Below, in pieces: positions 34,891 to 42,896 of a DNA stretch of 54,174 nucleotides. The stretch is taken from the NCBI GenBank assembly GCA_947446155.1, contig CANFFZ010000002.1:1-54174 (forward strand), in the 5' to 3' direction. The notes below the pieces were generated by a model that saw only the letters and a list, made by a program, of their open reading frames with translations, was not told the origin of the DNA and ran no database searches. This stretch comes from Chloroflexota bacterium. Lineage in GTDB: Bacteria; Chloroflexota; Dehalococcoidia; UBA2979. Positions within the stretch are counted from its first letter, which is position 1, and every line of letters starts with the position of its first letter. Both the position numbers and the translations under genes were made by a program.

Positions 34891-35904
34891 CTATCGCTTC
34901 GGGAGGAAGTCGTTGGTGAAGGCGGCGTTCGCGGGGACGTCCTTCTCCAGCAGGCCTGACTTCCTCAGGAACGCGGCGAAGTCGGTCCACACCTTCCCTT
35001 GCTGGGTACCCCACGCCGTGCCCCTGTCCGCGTACTTCGACGCGGTGTACTTCGCACTCGCGGCGACGAGGGTCTTGTCGAGTTCGGGCGCGGACTTCAG
35101 CAGGAGCGCCGCTGCCTGATCGGGATTGGCGATCGCAAGGTCGTAGCCTCGGGCGGTCGCCTTGAGGAACTTCCGCACGAGGTCGGGGCGCTCCTTCAGG
35201 GTCTTCTCGCTCGCGATCACCACCGGCGTGTACCAGTCTGGGACGCACTGGCCGTAGTCGTCGAACTTCACGGAGGTGACGTCCTTGTGCTCGACCTCGC
35301 GCGCACGGAGGACGTCCCAGCCTTCGAACACCCAGACGAAATCGAAGCGCTTCTGCTCCATGCCCGGCAGGTAGTCGATGTTGCCGACCTCGACTGACTT
35401 CACCTTGGCCGGGTCGCCGCCATCGCACTTCACGAGGGTGTTGAGCAGTTCACGCTCCAGCGGGCCGCCGTAGCCGCCGTACGTCTTGCCCTCGAAGTCC
35501 TTCGGTCGCTTGATGCCGGTGGAGGTGAGCGCGAAGAACGACGAGTCGTTGTGCGTCAGGAGCGTGGCGATCGAGACGACAGGTGCGCCGGCCGCGCGAG
35601 CGGGGAGGACGGACTCCGCCTGAGAAATGCCGAAGTCGGCCCCACCGGAAGCGACGACCTGGTCGGCGCCGGCTGTCGCCGGTTCCACGATCTTGAGGTC
35701 GATTCCCTCTTCGGCGTACCAGCCGTTCTGGAAGGCGGCGTAGATGCCAGCGTGGTGGGTGTTCGGCGTCCAGTTGAGCATGAGCGTGACCGGGGTCAGG
35801 CCGCCTTGCGGCGCCTGCTGCTTCACGCTGCACGCCATCAAGCCCATGGCGGCCGCAGCCACGAGGGCTACCGTCCCGAGTCGCATCAGCTGCTTCTGGC
35901 CCAT
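34891..35904 (-). CDS. thiY: ABC substrate-binding lipoprotein for a thiamine precursor (ThiY/NMT1-like)
   Basis: 337 residues. Lipobox LMAC at Cys25. LMLNWTPNTHHAGIYAAFQNGWYAEEGIDLKIVEP is the NMT1/THI5-like signature found in ThiY-type proteins that bind pyrimidine thiamine precursors. GADFGISQAESVLPARAAG and TYGGYGGPLERELLN continue the fold. It is anchored outside the membrane and delivers ligand to the permease encoded just upstream. The TPP riboswitch of this operon supports thiamine or precursor transport. The exact ligand (formylaminopyrimidine, HMP or thiamine) is not settled. Confidence 0.93.
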   Translation of the reverse strand: MGQKQLMRLGTVALVAAAAMGLMACSVKQQAPQGGLTPVTLMLNWTPNTHHAGIYAAFQNGWYAEEGIDLKIVEPATAGADQVVASGGADFGISQAESVLPARAAGAPVVSIATLLTHNDSSFFALTSTGIKRPKDFEGKTYGGYGGPLERELLNTLVKCDGGDPAKVKSVEVGNIDYLPGMEQKRFDFVWVFEGWDVLRAREVEHKDVTSVKFDDYGQCVPDWYTPVVIASEKTLKERPDLVRKFLKATARGYDLAIANPDQAAALLLKSAPELDKTLVAASAKYTASKYADRGTAWGTQQGKVWTDFAAFLRKSGLLEKDVPANAAFTNDFLPKR

Positions 35905-35905
35905 A

Positions 35906-36706
35906 TCAGACCTCCTCTTGTGCGCCGCCTCGGGCGACGTGCTGCCAGGGCATCGCGAGTCGCGCCGCCAGGTGGACGGCGGCGAACGACGCGATGCTGA
36001 GTGCGGCGATGACCGCCACCGCTACGAACACTCGGTCGACGCGGAACGCCGTCTGCGACCGCGTGATGAACAACCCGAGGCCGCTGCTGGCCCCCACCCA
36101 CTCCGCGATCACCGCGCCGAGCACGGCGTAGGCCGCGCTGATCTGCAGCCCCGCGAAGAACGAGGGCACGGCGGACGGTATGAGGACACCGCGGAGCACC
36201 TGCCACCGGCCGGCGCCGTAGGAACGCGCCAGCTCGATGAGTTCGCGGTCGGCACGCAGGAGGCCGTCCGTGGTCGCGACGACGATCGGGAAGAAGCCCA
36301 TCAGCGTGACGACGAGCACTTTCGGCAGCATGCCGAAGCCAAACCACACGACGACCAGCGGCGCGATCACGACCAGCGGTACGTTCTGCGAGATCACCAG
36401 CAGCGGGTACACCGTCCGCCGCAGCGGCGTGGACCACGCGAGCAGTGCCGCACACGCAGCGCCGAGGACGGCCGACAGCGCGAGGCCCACAGCCGCCTCG
36501 CTCGTCGTCGTGCGGAGGTGGCCGGGGAGTATCCCGGCCACCTCGGTGAACGCGGTCCAGACCCGGCTCGGCGCGGGGACGAGGTACGGGGCCACATCGA
36601 GGGCACGCACGACGACTTCCCACGCCATGACGAGCGCGACCAGCAGCAGCGCTGCGGGCGCGTAGTCGCGCGCCGCGCGACGAAGAGTTGGCAGTGCGCG
36701 TGACAT
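35906..36706 (-). CDS. thiX: ABC transporter permease for a thiamine precursor (ThiX-like)
   Basis: 266 residues with about six transmembrane helices. The cytoplasmic EAA loop is ELARSYGAGRWQVLRGVLIPSAVPSFF. NVPLVVIAPLVVVWFGFGMLPK is typical of the SsuC/TauC/ThiX group. Its stop lies one base before the ATG of the binding protein, and the thiamine-binding small protein precedes it by a few bases, so all four genes form one transcript behind the TPP riboswitch. Confidence 0.93.
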   Translation of the reverse strand: MSRALPTLRRAARDYAPAALLLVALVMAWEVVVRALDVAPYLVPAPSRVWTAFTEVAGILPGHLRTTTSEAAVGLALSAVLGAACAALLAWSTPLRRTVYPLLVISQNVPLVVIAPLVVVWFGFGMLPKVLVVTLMGFFPIVVATTDGLLRADRELIELARSYGAGRWQVLRGVLIPSAVPSFFAGLQISAAYAVLGAVIAEWVGASSGLGLFITRSQTAFRVDRVFVAVAVIAALSIASFAAVHLAARLAMPWQHVARGGAQEEV

Positions 36707-36712
36707 GCGGGG

Positions 36713-37003
36713 CTAGCGGAACTTCGCGGTCAGCGAGGCGACGGTCGAAGGGTTCGCAGCACGGCTCTCGTAGAGTTTGGCGATGGTGACGACATGCTCG
36801 GCGCCTGCGACGAGTGTCGCCTCGTGAATGCGGCGTGCGAGATCCCAGACGGCCGCCGGGTCACCCTCGACGGTCGTGCCGAGTGCGTGGACTTCGTATG
36901 CGAGCCCGGACGCCTGGATGACGGCGATGGCCGCCTCCACGTGGGCGTACTGGCTCTCAGGCGTCCCAGCCGGGCGCGGCAAGACCTCGATGTCAAGGAT
37001 CAC
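36713..37003 (-). CDS. Thiamine-binding-type small protein (DUF77/MTH1187-YkoF-like)
   Basis: 96 residues, ferredoxin-like fold: ILDIEVLPRPAGTPESQYAHVEAAIAVIQASGLAYEVHALGTTVEGDPAAVWDLARRIHEA. Members of the group bind thiamine or its pyrimidine and occur in thiamine operons. First gene after the TPP riboswitch. The GTG start at 37003 follows GGGGAG, which can pair with sequence at 37055-37062. Confidence 0.88.
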   Translation of the reverse strand: MILDIEVLPRPAGTPESQYAHVEAAIAVIQASGLAYEVHALGTTVEGDPAAVWDLARRIHEATLVAGAEHVVTIAKLYESRAANPSTVASLTAKFR

Positions 37004-37010
37004 GGTCTCT

Positions 37011-37109
37011 CCCCTCTCGCATGCGTGGCAGGCCGCAGTGGCCCGACCTCGTGAGCGAGGGGATAGAGGTATGGCGACGTCCGATGGGGCACGCGAGCCC
37101 GGTGGGCTC
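37011..37109 (-). promoter_or_regulatory. Expression platform of the TPP riboswitch
   Basis: Two elements lie between aptamer and start. One is a short hairpin (37095-37100 with 37104-37109, GAGCCC/GGGCTC). The other is CCCCTCGC at 37055-37062 on the minus strand, which is complementary, with one bulge, to GCGAGAGGGG at 37011-37020. The second pairing would cover the ribosome binding site of the first operon gene, giving translational control. No T-tract suggests a terminator. Confidence 0.5.
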
Positions 37110-37123
37110 CGTCATCGTTCGTT

Positions 37124-37204
37124 CCGCTTCCCTACGCTCGCATAACCGAGGTCAGGTTCCAGGGGTGGTCCTTGCGGATCTCAGCCTTGCGGCCCCCCCA
37201 GCGG
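37124..37204 (-). promoter_or_regulatory. TPP riboswitch (THI element)
   Basis: On the minus strand the P1 arms CCGCT and AGCGG enclose GGGGGGCCGCAAGGCTGAGA, CCACCC, GGAACCTGACC and GCGTAGGGAAG. CTGAGA, ACCTGA and GCGTAGGGA are the invariant pieces of the thiamine-pyrophosphate aptamer, in the right order and spacing. It lies about 120 nt before the thiamine-transport operon. Confidence 0.95.
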
Positions 37205-37295
37205 CTCACCGTGTGGTGAATCGGCCCGAACCTACCACGCCGCGCTCAGCACCTCAAACGAGGCGGAGTGCGCGGCGGTGGCAGGGAACAGCGGC

Positions 37296-37457
37296 CTAGG
37301 TGGTGGCGGGGGCCTCGAGGTACTTCTTCGGGTTCCCGATGAAGCGGTTGCGGCAGCCCATGTCGTCGAACACGAGCCACTTGCCCTCGTGGTTCCACTT
37401 CATCTCTTTGCCTTCAGCGATCACCTTGGCGCACACCAGGCATGTCTTGTCAGCCAT
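37296..37457 (-). CDS. Small YHS-like zinc-finger protein
   Basis: Fifty-three residues behind a good GGAGGA ribosome binding site. MADKTCLVCAKVIAEG gives a CxxC knuckle. WNHEGKWLVFDDMGCRNRFIGNPKKYLEAP resembles the YHS motif (EGK.y.F.....C...F..dP.KYl), with a third Cys. Such domains bind metal and occur with heavy-metal or redox proteins. The tiny gene sits alone just upstream of the TPP riboswitch and diverges from the flippase-like gene. Confidence 0.75.
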   Translation of the reverse strand: MADKTCLVCAKVIAEGKEMKWNHEGKWLVFDDMGCRNRFIGNPKKYLEAPATT

Positions 37458-37629
37458 CGAGTCCTCCATCTGTTGTTCGGCGCCCCGTCGGGCTTCCGAC
37501 GCGTCACGTATGTTATTCCCGGTGGCAACTCCCGCAGCAAAGGCCGGTGCGGGACGATACGGGCGAACGATTTGTGAGGCTCACCATCGCCCGGAAGATC
37601 TCCCCTCAGCCCTCGTGGCGTCGCACGCG

Positions 37630-38661
37630 ATGACTCCGGGATCCGCCCGGGGCTGGCGGCGGACGGCGCTCGTTGGGGCGCTGGTGGCGCTGGTGGGGGC
37701 CATCCTGGTCGCGGTGGACCTGCCGGAGTTCAACCGCCTGCTGGGGCGAGCGGACTGGCTGAGGCTCCTCCTGGCCATCCTCCTCACCGCTGTCTCCTAT
37801 GCGTGCGTCAGCGCCGCCCTGGTGGCCCTGTTCGGCCCGATGGGGGTGGCCGTCCCGCGCCTGCCGATGATGCGGATCGCGCTGCTCTCGATCGCCGTGA
37901 ACAACGTGGTGTCGTTCGGCGGGGTGGCGGGCTACTCGCTCCGCGCCGCCCTCTCGAGGCCCCACGGCGTTGCCGCCGGGCGCTCGTTCGCGATCTCGCT
38001 GACGCACGCCTACCTCAACAACCTCTTCATGTTCCTGTTGCTCGCCGTGGGCGTCCTGGTGCTGCTGGGCGATCCGACGACCGAGGGCGCGTGGCGGTAC
38101 ACGCTGAAGGCTGTGGCGGTGCTGGTGGTCGTATTCCTGGTGCTGTCCACGGCCGCGCTGTTCAGCGGCGTGGTGCGCGGCGTGATCCTGCGAGCGGTCG
38201 CCCGCCTCGGGCGACTGCTGCCAGCGCGCTGGCGCCCGCCGTTCACGGCGGCGCTGGACGAACTCGATCAGGCGCTGGGACGGGCTGCGCAGGCCCTCGG
38301 GCGCTCGCCGGAAGCGATGGTCTGGCCACTCGTGTTCCTCGGGGTCCACTGGTGCGCGATGGTGGGCGTGTTCTGGTGTTGCCTCAGCGCCTTCGCACCC
38401 TCGGTGGACGCAGCAGTCGTGGTGGGCGGCTTTTCGCTCAGCGTGGTCGCCGGATTCGCCTCGCTGCTGCCGGGAGGCCTCGGCGTGCAGGATGGGTCAC
38501 TGACCGCGGTGCTGGCGCTGCAGGGGGTGGCGGTGGAGGACGCCGTGCTGGGCGCCCTGCTCTTCCGCTTCGTCTACTACGTGACGCCGTTTCTCGTCAC
38601 GCTACCCGTCTACGCCTCGTTCCTGCGCGGACGAGGTGGTGGGGCGCCAGCCGAGGCCTAA
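37630..38661 (+). CDS. Flippase-like/LPG-synthase-type integral membrane protein (UPF0104)
   Basis: About 343 residues with eight or so transmembrane helices. LLLAILLTAVSYACVSAALVALFGPMG, NNVVSFGGVAGYSLRAALSRPHG, VAGFASLLPGGLGVQDGSLTAVLALQGV and ALLFRFVYYVTPFL are the hallmarks of the lysylphosphatidylglycerol-synthase transmembrane-domain family, often found with glycolipid or polyprenol genes. No catalytic aminoacyl-transferase domain is attached. It starts at the ATG at 37630 or a GTG at 37615. It converges with the DD-carboxypeptidase, stops overlapping by 4 bp. Confidence 0.88.
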   Translation: MTPGSARGWRRTALVGALVALVGAILVAVDLPEFNRLLGRADWLRLLLAILLTAVSYACVSAALVALFGPMGVAVPRLPMMRIALLSIAVNNVVSFGGVAGYSLRAALSRPHGVAAGRSFAISLTHAYLNNLFMFLLLAVGVLVLLGDPTTEGAWRYTLKAVAVLVVVFLVLSTAALFSGVVRGVILRAVARLGRLLPARWRPPFTAALDELDQALGRAAQALGRSPEAMVWPLVFLGVHWCAMVGVFWCCLSAFAPSVDAAVVVGGFSLSVVAGFASLLPGGLGVQDGSLTAVLALQGVAVEDAVLGALLFRFVYYVTPFLVTLPVYASFLRGRGGGAPAEA

Positions 38662-39683
38662 CGTCCGGCGGCAGCCACGTCCGGCCAGCGGAAGGACGTG
38701 AACGCCCACTGGGACAGTGCCCACGCGTCCGTGCTGCGCGCGCTGTCATTCAGGATCACCACGAAGATGCGGTGGCCATCCTTCACACGCGAGGTGACGA
38801 TGGTGTTGCCGGCGAGCCGTGTGTAGCCCGTCTTCAGGCCATCGACGCCCGGGTAGCCGAAGAGCGGGTTCAGCGTCCCCATCGGTACCGCTCGATCGCC
38901 TCGGGCGGAGTAGGCGCCCTTTGCGACGACGTCCCGCAGGTCGGGGAACGACATGTAGTACCGCGATAGGATCGCCAGGTCGTAGGCGCTAGTGCGGTGG
39001 TCCGTGCCATTGAGGCCGTGCGGGTTCGCCCAGTTCGTGTCCGTCAGGCCGAGGCGGCGCGAGAGCTGGTTCATCTCTCGCACGAAGGCCTCGTCGGAGC
39101 CGGAGACGGCGCGGCCGATGGCGAGCGCGGCGTCGTTGCCGGACGGCATCATCAGGCCGTGCAACAGGTCGCGCATCGTGAAGCGGTCGCCGGGGATGAG
39201 GCCCATCACCGTGCTGCCACGCATCGTGCGGCTGTCGACATCGACCGTGATCGTGCGGTCGAGGTCGCCATGCTCGGCCGCCACGATCGCCACGGCGATC
39301 TTCGTCAGGCTGGCGGGCGACAACTGTCGGTGAGCATCCTTCTCGTAGAGGACCAGGCCCGAAGCCTCGTCCATGACGAGGGCTGCGAGTGCGGCGTTCG
39401 CCGGTGCGGTGGTCGCGGCCTCGCGCATCGCCGGCCCACCCGCCCAGAACGAGGGCAGGGGGTGGCCGGGTGGGGCGACGGAGACGAAGGCGGCGGCGCT
39501 CATCACGGGATCATCCGCCGGGACGCTCATCGCCGGCGAGGTCAAGGTGGTCGCCGGAGTAGCGGTCGACCGCAGGCTGATCGTCGGACGCCCGTCGCTG
39601 CCGCACGCCAACATCGTGGCCGCCGCGAGGGCGATCACGAGGGCGAGGGCCGGCCGGCGGAGGGTCGGTCTGCGGTTGGACAT
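38658..39683 (-). CDS. D-alanyl-D-alanine carboxypeptidase-type lipoprotein (peptidase S11)
   Basis: 341 residues. Lipobox TMLAC at Cys27, then an 70-residue low-complexity linker, then a serine-type penicillin-binding domain. The triad is Ser125-Lys128 (SLTK), Ser181-Gly-Asn183 (SGN) and Lys284-Thr-Gly286 (KTG). It should trim the terminal D-Ala of peptidoglycan stem peptides outside the membrane. The C-terminal beta domain of PBP5 and its anchor helix are missing; the lipid anchor replaces the latter. The amidase gene diverges 180 bp away, so cell-wall genes flank this promoter region. Confidence 0.92.
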   Translation of the reverse strand: MSNRRPTLRRPALALVIALAAATMLACGSDGRPTISLRSTATPATTLTSPAMSVPADDPVMSAAAFVSVAPPGHPLPSFWAGGPAMREAATTAPANAALAALVMDEASGLVLYEKDAHRQLSPASLTKIAVAIVAAEHGDLDRTITVDVDSRTMRGSTVMGLIPGDRFTMRDLLHGLMMPSGNDAALAIGRAVSGSDEAFVREMNQLSRRLGLTDTNWANPHGLNGTDHRTSAYDLAILSRYYMSFPDLRDVVAKGAYSARGDRAVPMGTLNPLFGYPGVDGLKTGYTRLAGNTIVTSRVKDGHRIFVVILNDSARSTDAWALSQWAFTSFRWPDVAAAGR

Positions 39684-39862
39684 CGCCCTGATGCGCCTCG
39701 ATACCCGGCGCGGGGACCAGCAAAAGTGGGGTTGGCGGCAGCATAAGTAACGCTGCGGTCGCCTGCACACAGAATCGCTGCACAGAATGTGGGGTGCGTG
39801 CTCGGCTATGCTGCTTGCGCTTCGGATCGCAGAGGGGAACCAGCGGGCGAGGCGGAGGCGGA

Positions 39863-40906
39863 TTGTCCCAGCGTGGTGTTTGGCCCCTGCTGATCGCGGG
39901 GATGCTGATGGTGGCCTGTGCAGGCGACCCGGCACCGCGCTCCTCGACGCCCGCCGAAGTGTCAACAATCGCGGCTGCATCCGTGCCCACGGCCTCGCCC
40001 ACGAACCCGACCGCACTCGCCTTGCTCATCGCCTCGGCGGCAGTGACCGTTGCGCCGAGCGTCCTCGCGGTGACGGTACCGGCGACGCTCAACACGAACG
40101 CGGTGACGGCAGCCGCGCCCCTCGACTTTTCGCAGATCGCGATCCCACCTGGGAACGGCGCGCTGATCGTCGTCGATGCCGGCCACGGCGGCGACGAGAT
40201 CGGCGCAGCCGCGAACGGGATCGTGGAGAAAGACTCCAACCTCGAAATGGCACAGCGCGTGCAGCGCTTGCTGACCCAGTCTGCCTATCGCGTGCTCATG
40301 ACCCGAGTGGATAGAGGCCGTGCCATCGGTGATATCGATGGCACGGGGCAGCCGCAGGGGTTCAGTGCACAGCGCCGCGACCTGCAGGCGCGCATCGACA
40401 TCGCGAACGCGGCGGGGGCGGCGCTGTTCGTGTCGCTGCACTCGAATGGCTTGAACGACCCCTCGGCGAACGGGATTGAGACCTACTACAACTCGCAGCG
40501 GCCGTTCTCCGCGGAGAGCCGCGTGCTGGCGCAGACCATCCAGTCCACGGTGATCTCCGAGATGCGCCGCACGGGCTACAGGGTGCGCGACCGAGGCGCG
40601 CTGGACGATTCCTGCCTGCGCGCGTTCCAAGGGCAATGCTTCCCGCTCTTCTTGCTCGGCCCGCCGCGGGTGACCTCGCGCGACGAGACGCTGCGGCGGG
40701 GTGGTGACCCGAGCACCCTCGGCTTCTCGCAGGGGCAGGACGCCATCGCGAGCCGCGCGACGGGGATGCCGGGCGCGCTGGTGGAGTTGCTGTTCATCAG
40801 CAACTGGGAGGACGCCCGGTTGCTGGCGGATGACACGGCGCGCGAGACAATGGCGCGCGGCGTCGTCCTCGGCATCGCGCGATTCCTTACGGAGAACCCG
40901 AGGTGA
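39863..40906 (+). CDS. N-acetylmuramoyl-L-alanine amidase (Amidase_3) lipoprotein
   Basis: About 347 residues from a TTG at 39863 behind GGCGGAGG. The signal peptide ends at lipobox LMVAC (Cys19), followed by a Thr/Ala/Val linker. The zinc amidase domain has LIVVDAGHGGDE (His108), GIVEKDSN (Glu122), FVSLHSNGLND (His193) and GALVELLFISN (catalytic Glu). It cuts the amide between MurNAc and the stem peptide. The stop overlaps the start of the deacetylase (GTGA), so the two are co-translated. The low-complexity linker matches those of its lipoprotein neighbours. Confidence 0.9.
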   Translation: MSQRGVWPLLIAGMLMVACAGDPAPRSSTPAEVSTIAAASVPTASPTNPTALALLIASAAVTVAPSVLAVTVPATLNTNAVTAAAPLDFSQIAIPPGNGALIVVDAGHGGDEIGAAANGIVEKDSNLEMAQRVQRLLTQSAYRVLMTRVDRGRAIGDIDGTGQPQGFSAQRRDLQARIDIANAAGAALFVSLHSNGLNDPSANGIETYYNSQRPFSAESRVLAQTIQSTVISEMRRTGYRVRDRGALDDSCLRAFQGQCFPLFLLGPPRVTSRDETLRRGGDPSTLGFSQGQDAIASRATGMPGALVELLFISNWEDARLLADDTARETMARGVVLGIARFLTENPR

Positions 40907-41844
40907 GCGCGCACCGGCGCGTCGCCGCGCTGACCCTCATGCTCGCGGGCACCCTCGTGGTGGGGTGTGGCAGTGGCCTGCCGCCGGAGGCGTCACCGAC
41001 CCCGCGTGAGACGCCACCGCCCACCGCGTACATCGGTGCGATCACCACGCCGACGGCTGCTGCTGGGTCGCCGGGGTCCGTGACGGTCGCCGTCGACTCC
41101 ACGCCTCAGGCGGTGGAGGCGAGGGAGCAGGCGCGCGCGGCCAGCCCCTCGATGCCTGACCCGCCGATCGTCGCGCAGAGCGCGCCCAGCCCCATCGTGC
41201 CTCGGGTCGTGGGATCGCGAGCGCGTGTCGTTGACCGCGTGCAGACCACGGAGATGCGCGTGGCGCTCACCTTCGATGCGGGGGCCGACCGCGGGTATGC
41301 CGAGTCGATCCTCGACACGTTGCTGACCGCTCACGTGCGTGCGTCGTTCGGGATGACCGGCCAGTGGGCGGAGGCGAACCCCGACCTCCTGCGCCGGATG
41401 GCAGCCGAGGGCCATCAGTTCATCAACCACACCCAGACGCACGACTCGTTCACCGGGTTCTCGACCGGCCGTGGGCCGAAGTCCGCCGAGGCGCGTGTGC
41501 GCGAACTCGAACTGACCGAGGCCGCGGTGCAGCGCATCGCGAATGCGACGACGAAGCCGTACTTCCGGCCGCCGTATGGCGATATGGACGGCTCCGTGAG
41601 CGCGGACGTGTATGGCAGCGGCTACGACATCGTCGCCATGTGGACGGTGGACTCGCTCGGTTGGAACGGGCTGTCTCGTGGCGGGATCGAAGAGCGCTGC
41701 CTGCGCCTCGCCTCTCCGGGTGCCATCTACATCTTCCACGTCGGTGCGGCGGCGCAGGACGGCCCCGCGCTCCCGGCGGTGATCGATGGCCTGCGCAGGC
41801 AGGGCTACCAGATGGGCCCGCTCGACTGGTTGGTGGGGCGCTAG
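40903..41844 (+). CDS. Polysaccharide deacetylase (NodB/CE4) lipoprotein
   Basis: 313 residues. Lipobox LVVGC at Cys22 and a low-complexity linker. The CE4 domain has VALTFDAGADRGYAESILD (metal Asp), FINHTQTHDSFTG (HxxxH metal site) and YFRPPYGDMDG (motif 3 Arg). WTVDSLGWNG and ISIYHVGAAAQD-like GAIYIFHVGAA complete the fold. It should remove N-acetyl groups from peptidoglycan or another surface glycan. Co-translated with the amidase. A second deacetylase of this kind is at 50405. Confidence 0.91.
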   Translation: MSAHRRVAALTLMLAGTLVVGCGSGLPPEASPTPRETPPPTAYIGAITTPTAAAGSPGSVTVAVDSTPQAVEAREQARAASPSMPDPPIVAQSAPSPIVPRVVGSRARVVDRVQTTEMRVALTFDAGADRGYAESILDTLLTAHVRASFGMTGQWAEANPDLLRRMAAEGHQFINHTQTHDSFTGFSTGRGPKSAEARVRELELTEAAVQRIANATTKPYFRPPYGDMDGSVSADVYGSGYDIVAMWTVDSLGWNGLSRGGIEERCLRLASPGAIYIFHVGAAAQDGPALPAVIDGLRRQGYQMGPLDWLVGR

Positions 41845-41883
41845 GCGCACAGTCCTCACGCCTCGTCGCGATACGCTGAGTTC

Positions 41884-42813
41884 ATGACCCTTCGTCGTCC
41901 TCTGTGGTCGGTCGCCCTCGTGCTGGCGGTACTGGCGAGTGCCTGCGGTGGATCGAGTCCACCCGGGTCGCCCGAACCGGTGAGCGGGCCTGCGACGGCG
42001 AAGGCCACGGTGATCTCGCGCGTCGCGCTGAACGCCTCGCACCGCGACCTCGCGTACGCAGACGGGGTCCGCACCCTCGACCTCTATCTCCCGTCCCGAG
42101 GGGCGCCAGCGCCGGTCGTCGTGTGGCTGCACGGCGGCTCATGGGTCGCGGGGGACAAGGTGCCGGTGCCGCCGGTGGTGCTCGACCTGCGCGACCGCGG
42201 CTTCGCCATCGCCTCCGTGAACTACCGACTCACCGGCCTCTCGACGTATCCCACGCAACTGCACGACGTGAAGGGCTCGATCCGCTGGCTTCGGGCGCAT
42301 GCGAACGAGTACGGGTTCGACCCGGCGCGCGTGTACCTCGTCGGGTTCTCCGCCGGCGCGCACCTGGCCTCGTTGGCGGCGCTCACCTCGGGCGATGCGA
42401 CGCTCGAGGGCGACGTGGGCGGCAACGGTGGGCAGTCCAGCGCGGTCGCCGGCGTGGTGGCGTACGCGGGGCCGAGCGACATCGGACGGCTCGCCGGTGA
42501 ATGCGCGGGCTGCGAGGTGTCCGAGCAGTTCCAGGCGCTCGGGTGCTCGTTCCTGCTGTGTGGCGACCGGGCGCGAGGCGCCAGTCCGCTGACGTATGCG
42601 AAGGCGGGCGCACCACCGTTCCTGCTGCTCCACGGCAGCGCCGACCGTGTCGTCCCACCGGAGCAGTCGCGCCTCCTCGATGCGGCGCTGCGAGGCGTGG
42701 GCGTCTCGTCGCGCCTGATCATCGTGGCCGGTGGCGAACACGGTCTGCTCGATGACAACGCGAACGAGGTGGCTCGCGCGTTCCTGCTGGGGGTGGCAGG
42801 CCTCGGACGCTAG
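41884..42813 (+). CDS. Alpha/beta hydrolase (esterase) lipoprotein
   Basis: 309 residues. Lipobox ASAC at Cys21. YADGVRTLDLYLPSRG ... VVVWLHGGSWVAGD is the BD-FAE/acetylxylan-esterase opening with an HGGS oxyanion hole. The nucleophile Ser is in VGFSAGAHLAS, Asp is in LLHGSADRVVPPEQ, and His is in AGGEHGLLDD. A Cys-rich insert (GECAGCEVSEQFQALGCSFLLCGD) lies before the Asp and may be disulfide-bonded. Anchored outside the cell, it probably deacylates a surface or environmental ester. It follows the wall-modifying pair by 39 bp. Confidence 0.9.
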   Translation: MTLRRPLWSVALVLAVLASACGGSSPPGSPEPVSGPATAKATVISRVALNASHRDLAYADGVRTLDLYLPSRGAPAPVVVWLHGGSWVAGDKVPVPPVVLDLRDRGFAIASVNYRLTGLSTYPTQLHDVKGSIRWLRAHANEYGFDPARVYLVGFSAGAHLASLAALTSGDATLEGDVGGNGGQSSAVAGVVAYAGPSDIGRLAGECAGCEVSEQFQALGCSFLLCGDRARGASPLTYAKAGAPPFLLLHGSADRVVPPEQSRLLDAALRGVGVSSRLIIVAGGEHGLLDDNANEVARAFLLGVAGLGR

Positions 42814-42839
42814 ACCTCGGCGAGGACGACCAAAACGAG

Positions 42840-42870
42840 GCCGCCCGCGCTTGAGGGGAGCGCGGGCGGC
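42840..42870. terminator. Bidirectional terminator between esterase and MFS gene
   Basis: Perfect 12-bp stem (42840-42851 with 42859-42870), 7-nt loop. On the minus strand CGTTTTGG follows, a fair U-tract that would end the MFS transcript. It is placed between converging stops. Confidence 0.8.
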
Positions 42871-42896
42871 TGAGGGGGGCGGACAGCGGGCGATGG

